This document shows, piece after piece, positions 32,401 through 40,851 of a stretch of 64,000 bases of DNA. Under the pieces are notes generated by a model that was not told the DNA's origin, made no database searches, and was given only the letters and a program-made list of their open reading frames with translations. Source of the stretch: Capsulimonas corticalis (GTDB lineage: Bacteria > Armatimonadota > Armatimonadia > Armatimonadales > Capsulimonadaceae); NCBI RefSeq assembly GCF_003574315.2, contig NZ_AP025739.1, forward strand, positions 4,402,001 to 4,466,000, read 5' to 3'. The translations under genes were made by a program, and so were the position numbers. Each line of letters starts with the position of its first letter. Within the stretch, counting starts at the first letter, position 1.

Positions 32401-33300
32401 CTACTTCCCAAACGCCTCCGGATGCAGCGCCTTCGCCACTTCCAGCAGTCCCCATCGCAGTCGTGGTCCCGGCCGGTTTGTCCAGTCCGCCGGCACGCCA
32501 AAGCAGCGGCCCGCGCGGATCGCGCGCAGCTGGAGGCGCGCGAGGCCGGCTGGCGTTTTGTGCATGGTGACCGTTCCATCGGCTCCGGTGAGAAGGATAT
32601 CGGGATTGTCGCGCACCAGGCTTTCGGGCGAATAGAGCGGGTAGGGCGTCGGCGTCTTCTCCGCGACGTTTGTCCCGCCGGCGAGGCGCACCAGGTCGCC
32701 CATGAAGCTGGCGCCGGACGCGGTCATCAGCGGCTTATCCCAGATTACCAGGAACGCCTTCGGCTTCGGTTTCCCCGCGACGGCTTTTTGCACGAGCCGC
32801 CGCGCGTGCGCCATGGCGTCCAGCGTCGCTTTGGTCTGCGCCGGGCGGCCGACGAGCGCGCCGAGCGCCGCGATATTCTTCTCAGTCCCCGCGTAACTCG
32901 CGGCCGCCGTCACATAGATCGGCGCATGGAACTTGCGCGAGAGCTGATCGACTTCGGACGACGTGATGGTTTGATCCGCCATGATCACGATGTCCGGCCG
33001 CATCGCGACGATCACCTCGCCGCTCGGCGTCATCGGCCCGCCCACATGAGCGATCTTTTTCGCCGCCTCCGGATAGTCACAAAACGCCGTATCGCCCACC
33101 AGCTTATCCTGCGCCCCGACCGCAAACAAAATCTCCGTCACACTCGGCGCCAGCGACACCACCCGCCGAGGCGGGTGAGGAAGCCTGATCTGGCGTCCAA
33201 GATCATCCGTAACGGTGACCGGCGCGGCAACGACAGTGTGACAGCTGCCCAAAAGGCTTGTTAGAAATAGTGAGCATTTGAGCAGACGTTGGATGTTCAT
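32401..33300 (-). CDS. btuF: ABC transporter substrate-binding protein, BtuF/cobalamin type
   Basis: 299 residues. The N-terminus is a signal peptide, with LGSC at residues 17-20 as a possible lipobox. The mature class III binding protein shows RVVSLAPSVTEILFAVGAQDKLVG, DTAFCDYPEAAKK and KPDIVIM-like MRPDIVIMADQ. It should bind cobinamide or cobalamin in the periplasm for import. The BtuC and BtuD partners are not in the window. It starts only 15 bp after the stop of the pilin gene, so there is no room for a B12 riboswitch directly upstream. Confidence 0.83.
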   Translation of the reverse strand: MNIQRLLKCSLFLTSLLGSCHTVVAAPVTVTDDLGRQIRLPHPPRRVVSLAPSVTEILFAVGAQDKLVGDTAFCDYPEAAKKIAHVGGPMTPSGEVIVAMRPDIVIMADQTITSSEVDQLSRKFHAPIYVTAAASYAGTEKNIAALGALVGRPAQTKATLDAMAHARRLVQKAVAGKPKPKAFLVIWDKPLMTASGASFMGDLVRLAGGTNVAEKTPTPYPLYSPESLVRDNPDILLTGADGTVTMHKTPAGLARLQLRAIRAGRCFGVPADWTNRPGPRLRWGLLEVAKALHPEAFGK

Positions 33301-33315
33301 GAAACGAGTGTCAGT

Positions 33316-34227
33316 TTAAGACTTTTCCCCGCCCGAACCATCGAACAATTCATCGGTCGTGAAATCGCCGTCCTCATCGATATCGCCAAGATTTGCGGGG
33401 CGGAATTCGCTTTCATTGTAACTATTCATGTAGCCAAAAGATCCGGAACGGTACACGGGCTTCATTGCTTTGACATGCCCGTCTACCCACAGAACATTCC
33501 CCATGCCGCTATGGCGACCCTGAAAAGCCGGAAATCCATCACTGGGAGCAGATAAATAAGCGTTAGCGACAATCGCGGGAGTGGCCGATGAGAAGTTGTC
33601 GTATTCCGCAGAGTCCGCTAGCATTACGGTTTTTGTTGGCACACGGATCTTAGCGAGTGAGACTGTCGTGACATTAAACGAAGCATCATAGGGTGAAAGA
33701 TAATCGTTGTTGTATGCATAACCTGTCGAGCCCAAGCTTTTTCGCGTTGTGTTATTAAATGAGGGACATACTTGAATGCGAGCGCTCTTCATATATGGAT
33801 ATAGCAAACCTTCACTTTCGTTAAGTGACTGAGTTGCCGTATCGTAACTCGCCCACCAGTACACGGTCTTAGTTCCTGTTGTCGTCGACTGAACTGGAAA
33901 AAAGGATTCGTCGTTATCTTGGATATATTGAAGCGTTGCAAGGCCGATCTGATGCAGATTTGAAGCACAGCTAATTTGACGCGCTTTTTCTCGGGCGCTG
34001 GCGAAGACGGGAAAAAGTATCGCAGCAATAATCGCTATAATGGCTATGACGACGAGGAGCTCGATCAGGGTGAAACCGTGCTGGCGGCGGAGAGTGGAAG
34101 TCGTGCGGACGGACGGCTGGGGAGCCGTCAGGGTGGTGTGACGAATCAATGGAATGACCTCTCTGCCTGTCGCGCGCAGGCAAATGAGCAGCAGCGATGG
34201 CTTCGCTGCTGTGTCATCGGCTGGCAT
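33316..34227 (-). CDS. DUF1559-type prepilin-like protein (GFTLIELL and H-x9-DG)
   Basis: 303 residues. A prepilin cleavage site [19 protein letters not shown] (Gly51/Phe52) is followed by a hydrophobic helix. The C-terminal [18 protein letters not shown] is the H-x9-DG motif found in thousands of paralogues in Planctomycetes and Armatimonadota. It would be processed by prepilin peptidase and assembled into a pseudopilus or surface fibre. The 50-residue leader before the cleavage site is longer than usual, and no internal ATG, GTG or TTG is seen in it. GC is a little lower than in the flanking genes. A promoter lies at 34374-34403. Confidence 0.85.
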   Translation of the reverse strand: MPADDTAAKPSLLLICLRATGREVIPLIRHTTLTAPQPSVRTTSTLRRQHGFTLIELLVVIAIIAIIAAILFPVFASAREKARQISCASNLHQIGLATLQYIQDNDESFFPVQSTTTGTKTVYWWASYDTATQSLNESEGLLYPYMKSARIQVCPSFNNTTRKSLGSTGYAYNNDYLSPYDASFNVTTVSLAKIRVPTKTVMLADSAEYDNFSSATPAIVANAYLSAPSDGFPAFQGRHSGMGNVLWVDGHVKAMKPVYRSGSFGYMNSYNESEFRPANLGDIDEDGDFTTDELFDGSGGEKS

Positions 34228-34373
34228 TCTGGCTTGAGAGGAGTGAGCCTCTTCACAGTTGCGGGACAGCGTCGGGTTTGTCTCTAGAGAGACGCACCGA
34301 ACTTCCCCATTTAAGCATCGCGTTGACCGCGACGCACCGACGACGGAGCACGATTTAGTTGTTAAGTGGCGAT

Positions 34374-34403
34374 ATTATGGCCGATTTCTTGTACAGAAGT
34401 CAA
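34374..34403 (-). promoter_or_regulatory. Promoter upstream of the prepilin-like gene
   Basis: Minus-strand TTGACT (34403-34398), 18-bp spacer, CATAAT (34379-34374), giving a leader of about 140 nt before ATG 34227. Confidence 0.5.
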
Positions 34404-34410
34404 GGACAGA

Positions 34411-34446
34411 TCTCCCCAGCCAAGCGAGAGCTTAGATGGGGAGATG
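34411..34446 (-). terminator. Terminator hairpin after the caspase-like gene
   Basis: ATCTCCCC...GGGGAGAT arms with an inner AGC-TCTC-GCT, 26 bp past the stop at 34472 on the minus strand. It resembles the hairpin at 5517-5541. Confidence 0.5.
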
Positions 34447-34471
34447 AATGGTAGCTTAACTTGTCATTCAG

Positions 34472-36133
34472 TTAGATGGGGCGATACCAATAGTGTTGAT
34501 CATGTTTCGATGAACGATATACTCCTGATAGCGTCATGAGTGGGTCGCCATATACGGCAGGAAATGCTCTTACTAATGGCTGAAGGGGTGAAGACCCTTG
34601 GGCGAATACACAGGGCAAACTTTGTTCTGCTTCTGCTACAGCATCTATTAAGAAATGTCCTTTTGAAAACTCATTCCAAAGGACGTTGTTAAAGTTTGTG
34701 ACTCCGTAATTCATCCATATCGTTTGCGGCCATCCAACTCCTGCAGTATCTTCCTCTTGTGTTACGTCAAGACCATCGAATATACTAGAAGATGATCCAA
34801 CCTCGCATGCATCGAAATGTGCAAAAGTTATCGGGGGCAAATTCAGATTTGCTTTTTTTAACTCTAATACTTTTTCAATATCTCCTGCGTTCATTATATG
34901 TGAGGTGTCGCCGTCGGGACCGCCGGGAACCCCTCCACTGTCGTCTGCAAGACAGTCCATAAAGAAAGTAGGGTCTCCATGTGTGACGGCATGAAATGTC
35001 GTGTAATATTGGAGCGTATTCACGATATCTTGACTCGTGTCACTGTCAGATGTCGCCGTGTCGTAATTTAGCGCTCCTGCTTCACCGGAAGCAACTGAAG
35101 CCGATAGTTGTGCGGAATTCTCGTATGTCCCGAATGTTTGATTTACAATCGAAAACATCCTGTTTTTCGCTGGAGCTGAAATCGCACCTTCGTAGTAATT
35201 TCCTCCGGAATCCCACACTTTTAATTTAAGCACAATATCTGATGCGTTTTGAAAGTGGGTGCTATCAAACATCACCGAGAGTGGAAGAGAAGTATACTGA
35301 TTCGTGTCGTTTGGGAAATCCGTTGGGTAAGCACGTACGACTGTGTCGCTTCCGTTTTCGCCTATGCAAAGCTGCGCTTGTGTGATATTGCCTGATAACG
35401 CTACAGCGGTTCCTGTTGCTGTGCAGCCAGTTCCACTGAAGAAACGTGGGGACTGAGGATCCCAATTTGCAGTGTCGATCGTGCTGTTAGCAGTTATAAC
35501 TGCGTCAGTTACTTGGACTTTATAGCTTATGTCTGCCCAGGCAACTCCTACAATGTTATGAGGAGAAGACGCAATGAGATGAGAGGATAAGCTTTTTGTT
35601 GGGAATTGAGCCCTCCATTGACCATTAATAAATGAAACTGGCGCTGTCAAAAAATGCGCCCCTTTCACTAACGTTCCATGTATGTCTGATACTGAAATAT
35701 CACCAGAATTTCCATTACTTGCATCGCTCTGTGTGGCAGTAATTTGCAGGCCCATACCTCCAAAATCATATGCCCTGGCTTGAGCACCAGCTGTCTCTAT
35801 CACTGTTAATTTACCTTGCTGCCTTGAAGGAGGTAGTTCTCCTGCAACATCGGGATGCCATATTAAATTAGCAGTAACTGAGCCTTGTGTATTGGCCCAG
35901 TATCCATCAGGCACTACCGCAGATGTACAGCTTGATCCAAACCCTATTGAACCATCTGATGTTCGTACTCCACCGTCAGCAGCCCAGATTGCTGAAGGTT
36001 TTGAACTAGATAATTGACTTGTCGTTCCACTGCAAACATATTGAATCTGCCATTGGCCAGCAAGCGCAGCCTTGGTTGAAACAAGAACAAGTATAACAGG
36101 GATTAATTGTAGGCAATGTTTCTTGTTTTTCAT
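34472..36133 (-). CDS. Secreted caspase-like (clan CD) protein, putative
   Basis: 553 residues with a 25-residue signal peptide (LIPVILVLVSTKAALA). The first 330 residues look beta-rich. The C-terminal third holds FHAVTHGDP with His385 and, 58 residues later, ITFAHFDACEVGSSSS with Cys443. His-Gly and (D/N/S)-A-C-E are the dyad motifs of caspase/CHAT/gingipain-type peptidases, so a clan CD peptidase fold is inferred. The gene is clearly AT-richer than its neighbours and starts 1 bp after the FN3 gene stop, so they form one operon. No family is certain; a catalytically active enzyme is a hypothesis. Confidence 0.65.
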   Translation of the reverse strand: MKNKKHCLQLIPVILVLVSTKAALAGQWQIQYVCSGTTSQLSSSKPSAIWAADGGVRTSDGSIGFGSSCTSAVVPDGYWANTQGSVTANLIWHPDVAGELPPSRQQGKLTVIETAGAQARAYDFGGMGLQITATQSDASNGNSGDISVSDIHGTLVKGAHFLTAPVSFINGQWRAQFPTKSLSSHLIASSPHNIVGVAWADISYKVQVTDAVITANSTIDTANWDPQSPRFFSGTGCTATGTAVALSGNITQAQLCIGENGSDTVVRAYPTDFPNDTNQYTSLPLSVMFDSTHFQNASDIVLKLKVWDSGGNYYEGAISAPAKNRMFSIVNQTFGTYENSAQLSASVASGEAGALNYDTATSDSDTSQDIVNTLQYYTTFHAVTHGDPTFFMDCLADDSGGVPGGPDGDTSHIMNAGDIEKVLELKKANLNLPPITFAHFDACEVGSSSSIFDGLDVTQEEDTAGVGWPQTIWMNYGVTNFNNVLWNEFSKGHFLIDAVAEAEQSLPCVFAQGSSPLQPLVRAFPAVYGDPLMTLSGVYRSSKHDQHYWYRPI

Positions 36134-39100
36134 TTATTCTTTACCCATATTGGAAAGTGGTAATTGACGCAAATTCTTAAACGTCAATTTATCTTTCCGC
36201 TTCGCGCTGGCCTTAACATACGTCATGCCGCCTATCACACTACCCGTTTGAGAATCAACCCATACTTCATCAGCTATTCCTGCACTGCTGCTATAATAGC
36301 AGTTCCATACCATACGTGCTGCTCCTAGTTGGGGGGTGGAGGAGCCTGTCTGCCAAAACGCGTTGCTTTGCACCCATTGCATCTGTGTGCTTTGGAGTGT
36401 GAGGCCGGTGATCCCCGAAGAAGCAAGTTGGGCATTTGCCGTACTTACCGCCTGAGATTGAGTGACGGAAGGTGTGAGGGCTGCAGGAGGCGGAGATGGG
36501 AAGTTGAGACTGAGACTTCGTATTGCTCCAGTTTCAGCTTGAAGCTGAACAGTGGCCTGCTCGTAGTGGTAAGGAACATTTTGGTTTTTGCGAGGCCAAG
36601 AAACAACCCAAATATTTCCAGCAGCGGACGCAGGTTGCGTCAACTGTACTTGAGTTGTTTGAACAGTGTCTAAGCTTTCTGCTTGCGAAGTTGCTTGCAA
36701 AGCCGCTGTAGCACATTGAGTAGCTGATGCGGTCGAGATGGGTGTCCCGGGGGGTTGCTGTGTTGTAACTAACTGCTGACTGAGATCATAATTGTGGTAC
36801 CAGGTAATTACACTCGTGGCGTCTGCGACTTCAACCTCCGCCTTCGCGCCTAACTTGACTAGCCAGCATGTCCTCCAATATGGAGATTGCTGGCCGCCCG
36901 TGCGATCCGGCGCAGGATAAATCGCTGTTGCAGTATCAGTAACAGGAGCGCCAATCGTTTGGCAGAAAGTTTGGGCGATCTGAATCGCTTGTGCAGATGT
37001 TAGTGTTGTAACTGGAGCTGTTGCCGCCTGTGGCATCGAAGATATTTCGCCGGAATTGGAGCCTTCTCCAGCACCATTGACAGCAGTCATTTGATAATAG
37101 TAGATCGTTCCATTAGTAACTGCCGTATCCACATAGGGGCTGCTGTTCAAACCGACTTGGTAGGGAATGCTTCCCTCAGCGCCGGCGGTTCCAGTAGAGC
37201 GGTAAAGATTGTATCGTCGTGCCCCCGCGACTGGTGTCCAGGCGATGGATACTTTGCTGTCGCCAGACGTAGGCGTTATGATTGGCAAAGCGGTCGGTAT
37301 GACTTCTTGCGGAGTTGCGTTGGCCTCAGTAGAATTCGCTCCCCTTGCGGCAGCAGTTACTGGAGCGACAACATAGTAATAGGCTGTTCCATTGTTGAGA
37401 TCGCGGTCTATCCAGGAACCAGCAGAAACATTTTGCGCGACCGTTGTATAGGGGCCGCCGGATGTGGTGGCCTGCAAAACGTCACAGCCTGTCGCTGCGA
37501 TTGGCTTTGTCCATGACACAGTTACCTGTCCGTTGCCGGCAGTTGCGGTAATTCCTGTGGCCGTTGGCAACGTTGTAACGGCGGATGCTTCATTAGAATT
37601 CGCCCCGGTTCCAGTCGAATTAACAGCGGCGATAACATAATAATATTTAGCGCCGTCGCTCAAACTGTTGTTATCTAAATATGTTGTCGCCGAAGTCGGC
37701 GAGGCAGTGAGAGTTGTATAGCCGCTGCCACTAGTGGTAGAGCGTTGCACGATATATCCCGTCGAGCCGGGAACTCTGCCCCACGAAAGGCTGACTTGGC
37801 CCAGTCCACCCACCGCCGTCAAGCCAGCTGGAGCCGTTGGGCCACTCGTCACGAGGATCAACTGAGGAGGCGTACCCGATTCGCGGGCGCGGATCGTAAT
37901 TCCCACAGCGTTCGCGGCGTCCTGCGTCAGCGCCAGCGTTACCAGCTTGTTGCCTGCCAATTGTTGTGAACGAATATAGCTCGTCACGTCCCAGGTCGGA
38001 TTGGTCTCCGTCGTGGGGATCGATGCCGAAACGATTGCCGTTCCCAGCGAAGGATGGTTCGTCCAGTTTAACGCCGTTTCCGTCCACGTTGTGTCCAAGA
38101 CCGGAGAGACCGACGCTGTCAGACCGCTGATCGTGGAGGTGGCGTCGAGTTTGAGGAGGGCGCTCGTCACCGTACCGCTGACGCTTGAGAGATCGAACTT
38201 GACATAGGCCATATTGGTGCTGGATCCAGTGTTACCAGCATACATCAAGTTGTGGTAACCGTAGATCACACTAGGGTTAGCGCTGTTGGCGGTCGTGTCG
38301 GCCACGTCGAACAAGATTGCGCCTGCCGCCGTGGACACGCCCGGAGAAGCCGCCGCTTCGTTGGAATACGCGCTCGCGCCGACGCTGGTGACAGCAGTGA
38401 CGACGTAGTAGTACGTACGGGGATTGGTCGCCGTGCCATTGATCGCCGTGGTGTCGGTGTAGCCCGTCGTGGTCGGACTGGCTAGCAGCGTGTAAGGGCC
38501 ACCACTAACGTTCAACGAGCGATAGAGCTTGTAGCCCGTCGCGCCGGTGATCGTCCCCCAGGAGAGGATGACCTGCCCATTGCCGGGAACAGCGGCCAGC
38601 CCGGAAGGAGCGGCGGGCAGCGTCGTCAGCGGTGTCGCTGAGACTTCCGACGAGAGCGCGCTTTCGGTGGTGGAGTAGCCGGTGGGATCTTTGCGCACGC
38701 CACTGACTTTATAGTAGTAGGCGGTTCCGTTGTTGACACCCGTATCGGCGTAACTGAGCGTGCTGACATCGGTGGCGAGCAGGGTCTCCGCTCCCGCTGT
38801 CGTTGATCGGTAGATGCTGTATCGCAATGCTCCCGTAGCTACGCCCCAAGCGAGGCTGACAACGCCGTTACCGGCTTTGGTGGTCACTCCCGTGGGCGTC
38901 GCAACGGGAACAGCGATGACGGAACTGGCCTGCGGTCCTTCGACATGACTGCTGTTGACGCCGCTGATGCGATAGACATACTGCGTTCCATTGGTGAGCC
39001 CCGTGTCGGTGAAGACGCTGGTTTTCCCAGTGTAGGTCGGCGTGGTGGGTTCCGTTCCAGATGTCCATCGGTAAACGTTGTAGGTCAGTCCCGCCGTGTT

Positions 39101-39283
39101 GTTCCAGGTAAGAGTGAGTTGGCTAGTTCCCCCGGTGACGGTGAATCCGGTAGGAGCGGCGGGCGTTTGGGCAAACACCGTGTGTGGAGCTGCAAACTCA
39201 GCTCCAGCGATTACTAAAACCGCCGTGAGGACATTAATCTTTTGAGAATGCCTAAACGGGACCATCCTCTGGCGGACAAACAT
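36134..39283 (-). CDS. Secreted FN3-repeat/DNRLRE protein with C-terminal PepSY-like region
   Basis: 1049 residues from ATG 39283 with AAGGAGAA upstream. A signal peptide ends near HTVFA. Three fibronectin-III repeats follow, then a DNRLRE/CBM96-like domain (about 325-485, including YVKFDLSSVSG and WDVTSYIR), three more FN3 repeats, and a C-terminal 270 residues with two PepSY-like patterns (LQAETGAIRSLSLN, VDSQTGSVIGGM). Such proteins are extracellular and often bind polysaccharide. PepSY domains can inhibit peptidases, which fits the caspase-like gene 1 bp downstream. The 3' half is AT-richer than the 5' half. Confidence 0.8.
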   Translation of the reverse strand: MFVRQRMVPFRHSQKINVLTAVLVIAGAEFAAPHTVFAQTPAAPTGFTVTGGTSQLTLTWNNTAGLTYNVYRWTSGTEPTTPTYTGKTSVFTDTGLTNGTQYVYRISGVNSSHVEGPQASSVIAVPVATPTGVTTKAGNGVVSLAWGVATGALRYSIYRSTTAGAETLLATDVSTLSYADTGVNNGTAYYYKVSGVRKDPTGYSTTESALSSEVSATPLTTLPAAPSGLAAVPGNGQVILSWGTITGATGYKLYRSLNVSGGPYTLLASPTTTGYTDTTAINGTATNPRTYYYVVTAVTSVGASAYSNEAAASPGVSTAAGAILFDVADTTANSANPSVIYGYHNLMYAGNTGSSTNMAYVKFDLSSVSGTVTSALLKLDATSTISGLTASVSPVLDTTWTETALNWTNHPSLGTAIVSASIPTTETNPTWDVTSYIRSQQLAGNKLVTLALTQDAANAVGITIRARESGTPPQLILVTSGPTAPAGLTAVGGLGQVSLSWGRVPGSTGYIVQRSTTSGSGYTTLTASPTSATTYLDNNSLSDGAKYYYVIAAVNSTGTGANSNEASAVTTLPTATGITATAGNGQVTVSWTKPIAATGCDVLQATTSGGPYTTVAQNVSAGSWIDRDLNNGTAYYYVVAPVTAAARGANSTEANATPQEVIPTALPIITPTSGDSKVSIAWTPVAGARRYNLYRSTGTAGAEGSIPYQVGLNSSPYVDTAVTNGTIYYYQMTAVNGAGEGSNSGEISSMPQAATAPVTTLTSAQAIQIAQTFCQTIGAPVTDTATAIYPAPDRTGGQQSPYWRTCWLVKLGAKAEVEVADATSVITWYHNYDLSQQLVTTQQPPGTPISTASATQCATAALQATSQAESLDTVQTTQVQLTQPASAAGNIWVVSWPRKNQNVPYHYEQATVQLQAETGAIRSLSLNFPSPPPAALTPSVTQSQAVSTANAQLASSGITGLTLQSTQMQWVQSNAFWQTGSSTPQLGAARMVWNCYYSSSAGIADEVWVDSQTGSVIGGMTYVKASAKRKDKLTFKNLRQLPLSNMGKE

Positions 39284-39579
39284 AAGATTCTCCTTCGCTG
39301 CTAAGATGCGGGAATAATATTGCAAAGAGGATTATGGTTGTAATAATACTTGTGAATAACTGGATAAATGGAAATGCCTAATCCTGCATTTCACACTACA
39401 TCATTAAAGTTCATTGCCACTTTACCAGGGATTTAATATGTATGTCAATGGAGCATACAAATTGAGCTACATGTATGATCAAATAGCCGTCGAGGTATGC
39501 ACTGAGATTTGACGGCGGTGTATAGATTGATGAGGCCGGAATATAGGGGGATCGATCTGAAGCAAGCTTGCAAGCAATT
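39284..39579. other. AT-rich spacer upstream of the FN3 gene
   Basis: About 300 bp separating the HI0933 gene from the FN3 gene. Apart from the promoter at 39419-39448 and the ribosome site at the 39283 start, I see no gene, repeat or RNA. Confidence 0.4.
39419..39448 (-). promoter_or_regulatory. Promoter of the FN3/caspase-like operon
   Basis: Minus-strand TTGACA (39448-39443), 18-bp spacer, TAAAGT (39424-39419). Leader of about 130 nt. Confidence 0.5.
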
Positions 39580-40851
39580 TTACTGTGAGGCAGATTTTGC
39601 CGCCGCGTCGCCCGCGACGTAGCCTGTGCTCCACGCCGCCTGAAGGTTGTATCCGCCGACGGGACCGGCGATATCCAGCACTTCCCCGCACAAGTACAAT
39701 CCGGAGACGATTTTGGATTGCATGGTCTGCGGATCGACCTCATCCAGGGAAACGCCGCCGGCGACGACTTCGCCGCGTTCGAGGGGGACGTGGCGGACGT
39801 CGCCGAGGGGCCAGCCTTTGAGAGTGGAGACGAGTTTTTTGAGCGCCTTGGCGGGGAACTGGGAGCCGCGCGTGTCGCCAGCGACGCCGGCGGCGGAGAG
39901 CAGGGGATCGACGAGGCGGGAAGGGACGTAGGGCGTCACCAGCGAGGCGGCGGTGCGTCGCGGGTTGTCGGTCAGCTCCTTGCGGAACGCGGCGTGCAGA
40001 TCCTCAAAGGAGCGGGCGGGGATGGTGTCGGCTTCCAGAGTGCTGGGGGATGGGACAGCGCCCGCGTCGCGTTCGGCGACTTCGCGCGAGACTCCGAGCG
40101 CCGTGGGGCCGGAGACGCCTTTGTGCGTGAAGAGTAAGTCGCCGGGCCAGTGCGCGATCTCTTTGCCCTCCCGGCCGGCGCGCGCGCGCAGAACCACATC
40201 GCGCAGGGCGACGCCGGACCAATCGGCGTGGACGTCGGCGAGGTACATCGGGGCGAGCGCGGCGCGCAGGGGGACGATCGTATGGCCGATGTCCGAGAGC
40301 CAGCGCCAGCCGTCGCCGGTGGTGCCGGTGGCCGGAAACGACGACCCTCCGGTGCAGACGATCACGCGGGAGGCGCGCAGAGTAGTTCCATCGTCCAGGC
40401 GCACGCCCTGAACGGCGCCGTTCGTGACATCAATCCCGGCGACGGGAGATTTGTACCGAATCCGAACGCCGGCTTCCTCGACATACTCCGTGAGCAGGGC
40501 CACGACGTCCTTCGCGTTCGCGGGATCGACGGGGAAGATGCGACCGTCGGGGCGAACGTAGGAGCGCAGGCCGCGCGAATGCAGGATCTCTAGAAACTGA
40601 TGATTGGTGAAGCGATAAAAGCTGGGCTTGAGGAACCGGCCTTCGTTGGGACGAAACTGGCGGCGGATCTCCTCCATCGAGCCGGCGTGAGTCAGGTTGC
40701 ACTTGCCGCCGCCGGAGATGAGGATCTTCATCCCCAGGCGCTCGTTCTTTTCCAGCAGCGTCACGCGCGCGCCGCTGTCCGCCGCGCGCCGCGCGGCGAT
40801 GATGCCCGCCGCGCCGCCGCCGACAATGAGGACTTCGGGGGCTTTACTCAT
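39580..40851 (-). CDS. HI0933-family NAD(P)/FAD-dependent oxidoreductase (BaiN-like)
   Basis: 423 residues. N-terminal dinucleotide-binding GGGAAGIIAARRAA (about 11-24), KILISGGGKCNLTHAG, and a C-terminal GLYLCGEVLDIAGPVGGYNLQAAWSTGYVAG, all typical of HI0933 flavoproteins. The family binds FAD and NAD(P)H; one member, BaiN, acts in bile-acid dehydroxylation, but most have no known substrate. The start overlaps the end of the CNNM gene by 8 bp, which implies co-translation. Confidence 0.9.
   Translation of the reverse strand: MSKAPEVLIVGGGAAGIIAARRAADSGARVTLLEKNERLGMKILISGGGKCNLTHAGSMEEIRRQFRPNEGRFLKPSFYRFTNHQFLEILHSRGLRSYVRPDGRIFPVDPANAKDVVALLTEYVEEAGVRIRYKSPVAGIDVTNGAVQGVRLDDGTTLRASRVIVCTGGSSFPATGTTGDGWRWLSDIGHTIVPLRAALAPMYLADVHADWSGVALRDVVLRARAGREGKEIAHWPGDLLFTHKGVSGPTALGVSREVAERDAGAVPSPSTLEADTIPARSFEDLHAAFRKELTDNPRRTAASLVTPYVPSRLVDPLLSAAGVAGDTRGSQFPAKALKKLVSTLKGWPLGDVRHVPLERGEVVAGGVSLDEVDPQTMQSKIVSGLYLCGEVLDIAGPVGGYNLQAAWSTGYVAGDAAAKSASQ

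Noticed and set aside
33270-34471. Cobalamin riboswitch upstream of btuF
   Set aside because: The gap before btuF is 15 bp and I could not recognise a B12 box in the pilin leader.
36134-39283. Repeated sequence blocks considered as a CRISPR or tandem DNA repeat
   Set aside because: They are degenerate coding repeats of about 90 residues (FN3 domains), not short identical repeats with spacers.
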